A stretch of DNA of 8,115 nt from Treponema sp. UBA4328 (GTDB lineage Bacteria > Spirochaetota > Spirochaetia > Treponematales > Treponemataceae), in contig DGTU01000055.1 in the NCBI GenBank assembly GCA_002394465.1, positions 1 through 8,115 of the forward strand, given 5' to 3'. Below the pieces are notes generated by a model that was given only the letters and a program-made list of their open reading frames with translations, was not told the origin of the DNA and did no database searches. Made by a program: the position numbers and the translations under genes. Every line of letters begins with the position of its first letter. The stretch's first letter is position 1. Of the stretch, positions 1-6,416 are shown one piece after another.

Positions 1-249
1 GAGCTTGAAAACAAATGGCAGGCCTGGCTCAGGATGGGCTGTCTCGCTTCTGAAATGGAAAGTGCTGCACTGTTCATCGCAGGTCAGTTCCTCAAGGTAA
101 GGGTAGGTTCATGCTTCCTTGTTGTTGCTAATCAGGAACGTGCCAAAAAAGGCCTTGAAAACAAACAGGCTCACGATACGGAACTTGCCATTAAGACTGC
201 CGTTGAAGCAATGCGCATTCTTATCAGGCAGGATAAGGAAAATAAGTAA
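1..249 (+). CDS. udp: Uridine phosphorylase, C-terminal part (5' truncated by window)
   Basis: The reading frame is open from base 1 to the TAA at 247-249, giving 82 visible residues; the true start lies before the window, and the Met codon at 34 is internal. The diagnostic feature is the segment SEMESAALF, matching the conserved EMESA block of the nucleoside phosphorylase I family, whose Glu-Met-Glu contacts the ribose of the nucleoside. It is preceded by a W-x-A-W-x-R-M-G stretch and followed by a hydrophobic VGSCFLVVANQER strand and a C-terminal helix (HDTELAIKTAVEAMRILI), in the order expected for uridine phosphorylase. The family performs reversible phosphorolysis of uridine to uracil and ribose-1-phosphate in the cytosol as part of pyrimidine salvage. 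A related purine or other nucleoside phosphorylase is less likely, but only the last third of the protein can be seen. The next gene starts 14 nt downstream, so the two are probably co-transcribed. Confidence 0.8.
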   Translation, partial: ELENKWQAWLRMGCLASEMESAALFIAGQFLKVRVGSCFLVVANQERAKKGLENKQAHDTELAIKTAVEAMRILIRQDKENK

Positions 250-263
250 ACGAGGAGATTAAA

Positions 264-746
264 ATGTTAAAAAAGTTTCTGCTTTTTGCAATGCTGCTGT
301 CTGCGGCCGGTATCTTTGCTGCCTCATTCAAAAAGGGCTCAAAGGTTTATGTTTCCGTTAAAACGGCTGAACTCAAGTCAGGTACGGGCTTTTTCTCAGA
401 CAGCGTATGCGAAGTCAGTTACGGTGACGTGCTTACCGTAATTGAATCCGATTCAAAAATGACCAGGGTTTCTCCTGTTTCAAAGCCTTCCGTAAGCGGA
501 TGGATTGCAAACGGAAGCGTTACCTCAAAGAAAATTACAAAGAAAAGCGGTTCTGCAGTCAATGCTTCTTCAGGGGAGCTTGCACTTGCCGGAAAGGGAC
601 TTTCTGCTGAAGCTGAAAAGGCCTTCAAGTCTTCAGGCGCAAAGCTTAACTATGCGGAAGTTGACAGGATGGAAAAAATCACTGTCTCAGATTCTGACCT
701 TGCTGACTTCATTAAGGAAGGCCAGCTTAACGGAGGCCGCAAATGA
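264..746 (+). CDS. Exported SH3-like domain protein
   Basis: This encodes 160 residues. The start is supported by a GAGGAG ribosome-binding site at 252-257. Residues 1-20 form a signal peptide (two Lys, then FLLFAMLLSAAGIFA), probably cut near Ala19/Ala20; no lipobox Cys is present, so a soluble periplasmic protein is expected. Residues about 22-90 resemble a bacterial SH3 (SH3b-type) fold: a V-Y-V-S-V-K-T-A-E-L-K-S-G opening, then G-D-V-L-T-V-I-E, and a closing S-G-W-I-A-N-G. Such domains usually bind peptidoglycan or protein partners. Residues about 103-160 (ELALAGKGLSAEAEKAFK to the end) are probably helical and have no assigned fold. The last codons overlap the start of the M48 protease gene (ATGA), so coupled translation and a shared envelope role are likely. 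The molecular function itself is not known. Confidence 0.8.
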   Translation: MLKKFLLFAMLLSAAGIFAASFKKGSKVYVSVKTAELKSGTGFFSDSVCEVSYGDVLTVIESDSKMTRVSPVSKPSVSGWIANGSVTSKKITKKSGSAVNASSGELALAGKGLSAEAEKAFKSSGAKLNYAEVDRMEKITVSDSDLADFIKEGQLNGGRK

Positions 747-1642
747 AAAAGTCAGTTCTTAAATGTCTTGCATTTCTTGTCGTTTCCCTGTTCTTTTCTT
801 GTTCAACCTCAAGCGGTTTTACTGAGCTCTTAAGTGTTGCCGGTGAAGTTGCAGGTGCAACAGGACACGGAAAGACTGCCGCAGGCCTCAATGCCGCTGC
901 TTCTGCTTCAAGGGCAATGGAAGAAATCACCCCGGAAAACGAATATTATATCGGACGTGCAGTAGCTGCAACGCTTCTTTCAAACTATAAGGTTTATGAT
1001 TCTGCTGCAAAAGAAGTTTACCTCAACAGAATCTGCAGGGTAATCACGGTTAATTCTGCTGTACCTGAACTGTTTAACGGCTATCACGTTAAAATTCTTG
1101 ATTCAAATGAAGTAAATGCCTTTGCAACAAGCGGCGGCCACATTTTCCTTACAAGGGGACTTTTGAACTGTCTGGACAGTGAAGATGCTGTGGCAGCTGC
1201 AATTGCACATGAAGTTGCACACATTCACCTTCAGCACAGCCTCAAGGCAATCAAGGCGAGCAGATGGACTGCAGCCGGCGTTTCTGCAACTTCTGCAGGT
1301 GTTGCCGTTGCAAAATCAAATGCAGAACTTGCTGCGGCAATGAATGACATGGTCGGTGATATCGTAGGCGACCTTGTAAACAACGGTTATTCACAGAAAC
1401 AGGAATTCGAAGCAGATGCACTTGCCGTAACCCTCCTGTCGGATGCCGGATACAACGCTTCAGCAATGCTCGACATGCTTTCAATGATTCAGAAGCAGGG
1501 CGGAAAATCAGGCGGAATGTTCAATACGCATCCGTCTCCTGACAAGAGAATTCAGAACGTAACTTCTTCCGTAAAGTCACATCCTGCTTCTTCAAAAGCC
1601 GGTACTGAAGCACGTTACGCAAGATTTGTAAAAACAAAATAA
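743..1642 (+). CDS. M48-family zinc metalloprotease, lipoprotein
   Basis: This encodes 299 residues. The ATG overlaps the previous stop (ATGA), with GGAGG about 6 nt upstream. The N-terminus is a lipoprotein signal (MKKSVLKCLAFLVV, then SLFFSC) with lipidated Cys at residue 20, so the enzyme should be membrane-anchored on the periplasmic side. The zinc-binding HExxH motif is HEVAH at residues 156-160, and the third ligand is Glu221 in the E-F-E-A-D motif at 221-225. Upstream N-A-F-A-T-S-G-G-H-I-F-L-T-R-G-L and the C-terminal T-H-P-S-P-D-K-R-I are typical of the BepA/LoiP branch of M48. There is no C-terminal TPR region, so it is closer in size to the shorter LoiP-like members than to BepA. 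Known relatives degrade or assist misfolded outer-membrane proteins. The substrate here is unknown; the coupled SH3-like gene suggests a partner or targeting factor. Confidence 0.9.
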   Translation: MKKSVLKCLAFLVVSLFFSCSTSSGFTELLSVAGEVAGATGHGKTAAGLNAAASASRAMEEITPENEYYIGRAVAATLLSNYKVYDSAAKEVYLNRICRVITVNSAVPELFNGYHVKILDSNEVNAFATSGGHIFLTRGLLNCLDSEDAVAAAIAHEVAHIHLQHSLKAIKASRWTAAGVSATSAGVAVAKSNAELAAAMNDMVGDIVGDLVNNGYSQKQEFEADALAVTLLSDAGYNASAMLDMLSMIQKQGGKSGGMFNTHPSPDKRIQNVTSSVKSHPASSKAGTEARYARFVKTK

Positions 1643-1655
1643 ACTGGAGATACGG

Positions 1656-3692
1656 ATGAAAAAAAAGTCGAAGTTCATTCAGGCATTTGTTTCTGCCGCA
1701 GTTCTTTCTGCGCTTTTTCTCGTACTGCATGAATCGGGTACGCTTGATCAGGCAGAGAGAAAAACCTATGACAAAAGGATGAAGGTAACTTCGCAGTTTT
1801 TTTCTCCTTCAGAAGAAATTGCCCTTGTGCTACTTGATCAGGAAAGCCTTGACTGGGCAAAGGAAAAACTCGGATGGGGATGGCCGTGGCCGAGGCAGTC
1901 TTATGCCCTCATGCTTGACTACTTTAACCGCGGCGAGGCTGCTTCCGTTGCCTTTGATATGATTTATTCTGAGCCGTCATTGTACGGTGAAAAGGATGAT
2001 GAAGCATTTGCACAGTCATCCAGGAAATTCGGAAGGGCGGTGCAGACTGCATTCTATGAAAACGAAGACGATGAAAAGCCGGTTCTTCCTGTTCCAGTAA
2101 TAAAAGATTCTGCTGCAATTCTTGGAAACGTAAGTTCAGTCCTTGACGAAGACAGGATTGCAAGGCGCAATTACGTAACGCCTGAGAAAAACAGGGAATA
2201 CGGACTTTCCGTTGCAAGCTATATCTTAAAAAACGGAGAAATTGATGCGGATTCAGTTCCTGAGGCTAAAGACGGCGGAATGTACATACGCTATGCCGAT
2301 GACCTGAGCCGGTTCGCCCCGTACAGCGCAATGCAGATCCTTCAGAGTGAGTTTGCCCTTGAAGGAAAAACAGAGCTTGCCTGTGATGAAGAAGACATAA
2401 TTCCGGCCGAACAGTTTGAAGGAATGTACGTATTCTTCGGACTGTATGCACCGGGACTGTTTGATATCTGTGCAACTCCTGTTTCTGCAACCTATCCCGG
2501 TGTCGGCGTTCATCTGTGCCAGCTTGATACGATCCTTCAGGAAAATTACCTTGAAGACGTTCCGGATTTCCTTAATGTATTTCTGATTCTTATATTTATA
2601 GCAGGCGGTATTTTCCTTGGCTCTTCAATTTCTCAGGGAAAATCTTCTTCACTTGTCATAAAGAGCCTTATCGCCTGTGCGCTTGTAGTTTTATATCTTT
2701 TTGTTTCTGTCGTTTTGTTTGTCTATGGAGTCATTCTTCCGGTTGCAGTAATAATACTGTGCTTTGCTGCTTCCTACATTCTTGCAGTATTCGAAGGATA
2801 TATGACCGAAGGACACCAGAAACGTTACCTCAAGGCAGCTTTCCGCCAGTACCTGAGCCCGGCCGTCATTGAAAACCTCATAGAAAATCCTGACATGCTG
2901 AACCTCGGCGGAGAAGAAAGGGAAATAACGGCATATTTTTCTGACGTACAGGGATTTACTTCAATTTCAGAAAACCTGTCTCCGTCACAGCTTACGGATC
3001 TCTTAAATAATTACCTGAGTGCGATGACGGACATTATCCTTTCCCACGGGGGAACAATCGATAAATACGAAGGAGACGCGATAATCGCTTTCTGGGGAGC
3101 ACCGACACTGCAGAAGGATCATGCAAGACGTGCCGTTGAAGCTGCACTTGAATGCCAGAAAAAGCTTAAGGAAATGCAGGAAGAACTTACTGCTGTTTCG
3201 GGAAGGCCTTTCGTTCAGAGAATCGGACTTAATACGGGAAAGGCTGTCGTCGGCAACATGGGAAGCCGGAGCCGCTTTGACTATACGATGATGGGGGATA
3301 CCGTTAACCTTGCTTCACGTCTTGAAGGAATCAACAAGCAGTTCGGTACATATACAATGTGTTCAAAGGCAACGATGGAAAGTGCGCTTGAAAACGGCTG
3401 TGAACTAAAATTCCGTCCGCTTGCGGAAATTGCCGTAGTAGGAAAGAAAGAAGGGGTTAAAGTCTTTGTTCCGATGAACTCTTCAGAGTATGATGAATGT
3501 TCAGAAATCCGCAGGAACTATGATGATGCATATGCGCTTTTCGTTAAGGGAGACTTTAAGGAAGCAAAGGCAGTCTTTGAACGCACAAAAGAAAGCGACG
3601 CACCGTCAGCAAAGTTTATCGAAAAGTGTGACAGACTGATTTCAAATCCGCCTGAAAATTGGGACGGAATCCTCCGTGCAACTGAAAAATAA
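1656..3692 (+). CDS. CHASE2-domain class III adenylate cyclase (membrane bound)
   Basis: This encodes 678 residues, starting 8 nt after a GGAG at 1646-1649. Order of parts: TM helix about 8-27; extracytoplasmic CHASE2 sensor about 28-300 (including W-G-W-P-W-P-R and V-A-F-D-M-I-Y); three TM helices about 305-326, 333-355 and 358-379; cyclase domain about 420-605; and a TPR-like tail 609-678 ending in the P-P-E-N-W-D-G-I motif common in this group. Catalytic residues look complete: metal-binding Asp430 (F-S-D-V-Q-G-F) and Asp474 (K-Y-E-G-D), purine-recognising Lys470 and Thr544 (Y-T-M-M-G-D), and transition-state Asn551 and Arg555 (N-L-A-S-R). The Lys/Thr pair is that of class IIIb adenylate cyclases, so ATP to cAMP is the expected reaction rather than GTP to cGMP. 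The CHASE2 ligand is unknown. It sits 13 nt after the M48 gene and appears to be the last gene of that operon. Confidence 0.93.
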   Translation: MKKKSKFIQAFVSAAVLSALFLVLHESGTLDQAERKTYDKRMKVTSQFFSPSEEIALVLLDQESLDWAKEKLGWGWPWPRQSYALMLDYFNRGEAASVAFDMIYSEPSLYGEKDDEAFAQSSRKFGRAVQTAFYENEDDEKPVLPVPVIKDSAAILGNVSSVLDEDRIARRNYVTPEKNREYGLSVASYILKNGEIDADSVPEAKDGGMYIRYADDLSRFAPYSAMQILQSEFALEGKTELACDEEDIIPAEQFEGMYVFFGLYAPGLFDICATPVSATYPGVGVHLCQLDTILQENYLEDVPDFLNVFLILIFIAGGIFLGSSISQGKSSSLVIKSLIACALVVLYLFVSVVLFVYGVILPVAVIILCFAASYILAVFEGYMTEGHQKRYLKAAFRQYLSPAVIENLIENPDMLNLGGEEREITAYFSDVQGFTSISENLSPSQLTDLLNNYLSAMTDIILSHGGTIDKYEGDAIIAFWGAPTLQKDHARRAVEAALECQKKLKEMQEELTAVSGRPFVQRIGLNTGKAVVGNMGSRSRFDYTMMGDTVNLASRLEGINKQFGTYTMCSKATMESALENGCELKFRPLAEIAVVGKKEGVKVFVPMNSSEYDECSEIRRNYDDAYALFVKGDFKEAKAVFERTKESDAPSAKFIEKCDRLISNPPENWDGILRATEK

Positions 3693-3703
3693 GCGTTTTC
3701 AGT
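3681..3703. repeat. 8-bp inverted repeat spanning the cyclase stop codon
   Basis: ACTGAAAA (3681-3688) and TTTTCAGT (3696-3703) are perfect inverted copies around a 7-nt loop that contains the TAA stop at 3690-3692. The stem is AT-rich and is followed by A-runs rather than a T-run, so it does not fit a standard intrinsic terminator for the + strand. It may be a weak 3'-end stabiliser or chance. Confidence 0.3.
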
Positions 3704-3783
3704 CAAAAAAGTTCTAAAAAAGTGCACATTATAACAAGGTTTTCTCTCTTTACTGCTAGAATAAAAGGCCACAATTTATATAG

Positions 3784-3797
3784 AATATGAGCATATT
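3784..3797. promoter_or_regulatory. Operator-like dyad AATATG-AG-CATATT
   Basis: This is a perfect 6-bp dyad with a 2-bp centre (3784-3789 and 3792-3797), located 124-137 bp upstream of the lyase start and overlapping a possible -10-like TAGAAT. The size and symmetry fit a site for a dimeric DNA-binding protein. No regulator family is recognised, and the high AT content makes chance palindromes fairly likely. Confidence 0.25.
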
Positions 3798-3799
3798 TT

Positions 3800-3812
3800 A
3801 AAAGTCACTTTT
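3800..3812. promoter_or_regulatory. Operator-like dyad AAAAGT-C-ACTTTT
   Basis: This is a perfect 6-bp dyad with a single central base, 2 bp after the neighbouring AATATG/CATATT dyad. The pair could form a composite site or the base of an RNA stem; it has no following U-run that would make it a terminator. Functional role is unproven. Confidence 0.25.
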
Positions 3813-3910
3813 CATTAAAAAAGTCATAATAAGAAAAATCTTAATAATAAAGTCGTGCCTGAAATACAAAAACGTAATATCATGAGTTATCAGTTATCAC
3901 AACAGGTCAC

Positions 3911-3915
3911 AGGAG
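3911..3915 (+). promoter_or_regulatory. Ribosome-binding site (AGGAG) fixing the lyase start at 3921
   Basis: AGGAG lies 5 nt before the ATG at 3921. The in-frame upstream GTG at 3855 and ATG at 3882 have no such site and would add residues in front of a well-formed lipoprotein signal, so 3921 is preferred. Confidence 0.8.
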
Positions 3916-3920
3916 TAATT

Positions 3921-6302
3921 ATGAAATTAATGAGAAAAGGACTTTTTGCTGCCCTTGCTTCACTTATTATTGCAGGATTCGTTTCATGTTCATCTGAAAC
4001 AGATTCAGGAAACGGCAATGGTAACGGAAACGGAAGTGGAACTTCTAAGTCCGTAACTTCAGTAACACTTAACCATACAGCACTTGATCTTATTCTCGGC
4101 TATGACGGCTATTCTTCAGGAACCCTTACTGCAACAGTAACGGGCGCTAACCTTGAAGACAGCGACAAAGGCGTAACCTGGACTTCTTCTAAGGAAAGCG
4201 TTGCAACCGTAACACAGGCAGGCGTCGTTACTGCAGTTGGAGAAGGAAATGCGGTAATCACGGCAAAATCAAAATACAACACGGCAAAGACTGCCACCTG
4301 TAACGTTGTCGTAACGGGCTCTACTGTAAGCGGAACTACTGTCTGGGATTTCTCAACCCAGCCGTCAAACATTGGAACTACAAGTACTTCATATACTTCT
4401 GAAGTCCTTGATGCTACCAGCGGTTCTTCGGCAACTTTGAGCGTAACATCTTCTGATTTGAAGTGGTATTCAGACGGTTCTGATGGTTCTCTTCAGAGCG
4501 GAAGAAATGGCGTAACTTTTGAAAATTATACAAGCAAATCAAAGGCAACTTATACTTTAACTACGACTACTGTTGCCACCATTACAATCGTCATGGCTGG
4601 TTCTGGCTCAGATAATGAAACCAACCGATGGATTGTCGTTACTGACTCAAGCGGAACAATCGTTGGAAAAATAGAATCAAGCGTAACCGGAACTCAGCAG
4701 ACCATTACAATAACTGATGCTGCTGCAGGTGCATATACAATTTATACAAACGGCGTAAGGATTTACAGCATCACCGTTACAGGCGAAAGCTCTGGCGGAA
4801 CAGTAGTACCTCCGGCAGCAATTGCTTTGAGCGAAAATACACTTTCATTTGACTTAAACGATGAAAATGATGACGGTACGAAAACCCTTACATACACACT
4901 CACTCCGGACAACGTAACTTCAGGCTATGACAAGGTAACCTGGTCAACAAGTGATTCATCAGTTGCTGCAGTAGATCAGACCGGTAAAGTTACGGCAAAA
5001 AAAGCCGGAACCGCAGTAATTACGGTAACAACGGATACAGGTTCATTTGAAGACACATGTACGGTAACTGTAACGGGAGATGCTGGAAAGACAATTTCCC
5101 TTACAGATACACCTGAGGGTTATGCTAGTGTCGGAGCAAGCTTTACAACAAGCGGAACAACTACCGTAACTACAAGAGCTCAGCTGCTTTCTGCAGTTTC
5201 AAGCGGAAACAAGGTTATCATCATTGACGGTATGATTGACATGAGTGACGGACTGCTTGCAGAAGCCGGTTCAGGAGCAACTTCAATGACTCTCGGAACA
5301 TCTGCCCTTGATACTTTCGTCCACTCTACAGTTTCAACTTATACCGATTATGCTGACTGGATTGATAAGTACAGTGCGGCATGTTCAGAAACAACTGAAG
5401 ACGGTGAATCAAGTTCTGATAACTCCAGCCTTTACGCTGACCTCTGGAAATTAAATGCTGCCTACGGTAATAAAATCAAGATTACCCTTAACTCAAATAC
5501 AACGATTATCGGTAAAGACGAGAATGCTGGAATCCGCGGCGGTTCATTCCAGCTGAGTAGTGTTAAAAATGTTCAGATCAGAAATCTTAAGCTGCAGGAT
5601 GCCGTTGATCCGTTCCCTCATCATGAACAAAATTCAGATGGTGGAAGTGACGGATATAATGCCCAGTGGGACTGTATTACAATCCAGGGAAGCTGTTCTA
5701 ACATCTGGATCGACCACTGTACCCTTGAAGATACATTCAAACTGGGCTATACAACTAAGGGCACAGAGGAAAAATGGCAGGTTTACGACGGTCTTTGTGA
5801 CATGAAGGGGGCGTCTACAAAGATTACAATTTCGAACTGTATCTTTAAGAATCATGACAAGACAATGCTGATCGGTTCATCAGATTCAGATGGAAGTAAC
5901 TCAGTGCGTTTTATAACACTTTACGGAAACTACTTCTGGAACTGTGGTCAGCGTCTGCCAATGGTACGTAATACTACAATTCATATTTTAAATAATTACT
6001 ATGACAGTGATTCATCAAAGTTCTACACAAACTCTTATGCTGTTGGCTGCCGTAAAAACTGTATCGTTTATGCTGAAAACAACTACTTTGGAAGCGGAAT
6101 AAAGAACAGCTTTAAGGATTCTTATGGAAGCCTTTATTCAAGCGGTAATACTGACAAGTCTTCAAGCGGCTGCAGTTCAACTGTAACCGGAAGCACACTG
6201 TTCAGTTCGGCTGTAGGTGCATATTCATATACGGCAATGTCTGCTTCGGAAGCAAAGACAAATGCTGAAGAAAATGCCGGTGCCGGATATACGTTAAAAT
6301 AA
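3921..6302 (+). CDS. Pectate lyase family PL1 lipoprotein with two Big_2 domains
   Basis: This encodes 793 residues. The N-terminus is a lipoprotein signal (MKLMRKGLFAALASLIIAG, then F-V-S-C) with Cys at residue 23, followed by a Gly/Asn linker (30-40). Domains: Big_2 about 45-132; an unassigned beta-rich domain about 141-287 (V-W-D-F to I-Y-S-I-T-V-T-G); second Big_2 about 301-385 (V-T-W-S-T-S-D-S-S-V-A-A-V, G-K-V-T-A-K-K-A-G-T-A); PL1 parallel beta-helix about 389-793. PL1 hallmarks are W-I-D-H-C (596-600), D-G-L-C-D (623-627), H-D-K-T-M-L-I-G (from 645) and R-L-P-M-V-R (678-683). By comparison with PelC and Bacillus Pel, Arg678 is the likely catalytic base and Asp584, Asp623 and Asp627 bind calcium. 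It should cleave de-esterified homogalacturonan by beta-elimination while anchored to the cell envelope, probably facing outward. A similar gene follows 114 bp later. Confidence 0.92.
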   Translation: MKLMRKGLFAALASLIIAGFVSCSSETDSGNGNGNGNGSGTSKSVTSVTLNHTALDLILGYDGYSSGTLTATVTGANLEDSDKGVTWTSSKESVATVTQAGVVTAVGEGNAVITAKSKYNTAKTATCNVVVTGSTVSGTTVWDFSTQPSNIGTTSTSYTSEVLDATSGSSATLSVTSSDLKWYSDGSDGSLQSGRNGVTFENYTSKSKATYTLTTTTVATITIVMAGSGSDNETNRWIVVTDSSGTIVGKIESSVTGTQQTITITDAAAGAYTIYTNGVRIYSITVTGESSGGTVVPPAAIALSENTLSFDLNDENDDGTKTLTYTLTPDNVTSGYDKVTWSTSDSSVAAVDQTGKVTAKKAGTAVITVTTDTGSFEDTCTVTVTGDAGKTISLTDTPEGYASVGASFTTSGTTTVTTRAQLLSAVSSGNKVIIIDGMIDMSDGLLAEAGSGATSMTLGTSALDTFVHSTVSTYTDYADWIDKYSAACSETTEDGESSSDNSSLYADLWKLNAAYGNKIKITLNSNTTIIGKDENAGIRGGSFQLSSVKNVQIRNLKLQDAVDPFPHHEQNSDGGSDGYNAQWDCITIQGSCSNIWIDHCTLEDTFKLGYTTKGTEEKWQVYDGLCDMKGASTKITISNCIFKNHDKTMLIGSSDSDGSNSVRFITLYGNYFWNCGQRLPMVRNTTIHILNNYYDSDSSKFYTNSYAVGCRKNCIVYAENNYFGSGIKNSFKDSYGSLYSSGNTDKSSSGCSSTVTGSTLFSSAVGAYSYTAMSASEAKTNAEENAGAGYTLK
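4008..4040 (+). repeat. Short in-gene tandem repeat encoding a Gly/Asn linker
   Basis: Eleven codons alternate GGN with AAY (ending in AGT-GGA), encoding G-N-G-N-G-N-G-N-G-S-G at residues 30-40, just after the lipidated Cys. It serves as a flexible tether between the lipid anchor and the first Big_2 domain. The 6-nt period could allow length changes, although the third codon positions vary. Confidence 0.7.
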
Positions 6303-6333
6303 TATAACCTTAATTTTGAATCATAAACGATTC

Positions 6334-6364
6334 ATCTAAAATTGACGGGAGTCAATTTTTAGAT
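6334..6364 (+). terminator. Weak terminator-like hairpin
   Basis: ATCTAAAATTGAC (6334-6346), loop GGGA, and GTCAATTTTTAGAT (6351-6364) form a stem of 13 bp with one bulged T. The core ATTGAC/GTCAAT is flanked by an A-run and a T-run, the shape of a short bidirectional intrinsic terminator. GC content of the stem is low, so partial read-through into the second lyase gene is plausible. It begins 32 nt after the stop of the first lyase. Confidence 0.4.
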
Positions 6365-6369
6365 AAACT
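6343..6369 (+). promoter_or_regulatory. Possible weak promoter for the second lyase gene
   Basis: TTGACG (6343-6348) and TAAACT (6364-6369) are 15 bp apart and would start transcription near 6376, leaving about 40 nt of leader before the ATG at 6417. The spacing is short and the elements overlap the hairpin, so this is a tentative call. Confidence 0.15.
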
Positions 6370-6404
6370 TTAATTGATTTGAAATTAAGGGTATTTAAAA
6401 TACT

Positions 6405-6408
6405 GGAG
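6405..6408 (+). promoter_or_regulatory. Ribosome-binding site (GGAG) for the second lyase
   Basis: GGAG sits 8 nt before the ATG at 6417, which opens directly into a lipoprotein signal peptide. This fixes the start of a gene whose stop codon lies outside the window. Confidence 0.75.
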
Positions 6409-6416
6409 TTGGAAAT

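Larger units (their letters stand above)
3693..3920 (+). promoter_or_regulatory. AT-rich upstream region of the pectate lyase unit
   Basis: This is a 228-bp gap with no supportable gene. It is much richer in A and T than the flanking genes, and is the natural place for the promoter of the downstream lyase. I could not place a convincing -35/-10 pair: TAGAAT-like boxes occur at 3757-3762 and 3781-3786 and CATAAT at 3825-3830, but none has a good TTGACA-like hexamer at 16-18 bp. AAAGTC recurs at 3801, 3820 and 3849. Promoter placement is inferred from context only. Confidence 0.45.
6308..6390 (+). other. Nested inverted repeats in the gap between the two lyase genes
   Basis: CCTTAATTT (6308-6316) pairs perfectly with AAATTAAGG (6382-6390). 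Inside it, TGAATC (6317-6322) pairs with GATTCA (6329-6334), and a longer stem-loop spans 6334-6364. The transcript could therefore fold into a branched structure covering most of the 114-bp gap, ending 14 nt before the next GGAG ribosome-binding site. Possible roles are attenuation, differential expression of the two lyases, or mRNA end protection; none is proven. Confidence 0.4.

Noticed and set aside
34..36. ATG at 34 as the start of a small 71-residue gene
   Set aside because: The frame is open back to base 1 and the residues before it continue the uridine phosphorylase similarity; no ribosome-binding site precedes it.
505..762. Overlapping + strand frame inside the SH3-like gene
   Set aside because: It lacks a ribosome-binding site, its composition is Lys/Leu/Gln-rich without domain features, and it runs across two well-supported genes.
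3681..3720. Intrinsic terminator after the cyclase
   Set aside because: A perfect 8-bp inverted repeat is present, but it is AT-rich, spans the stop codon and is followed by A-runs instead of T-runs, so I kept it only as an inverted repeat.
3518..3772. Minus-strand open frame covering the cyclase 3' end and part of the gap
   Set aside because: It is mostly the reverse of the cyclase tail, has no signal or domain features, and no good ribosome-binding site upstream.
3855..3920. An in-frame upstream extension of the first lyase from GTG 3855 or ATG 3882
   Set aside because: Neither start has a ribosome-binding site, and the extension would bury a clean lipoprotein signal peptide; ATG 3921 has AGGAG 5 nt upstream.
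4008..4040. Gly/Asn codon repeat as a CRISPR or minisatellite array
   Set aside because: It is in frame within a gene, only 33 nt long, and encodes a plausible linker after the lipid-anchored Cys.
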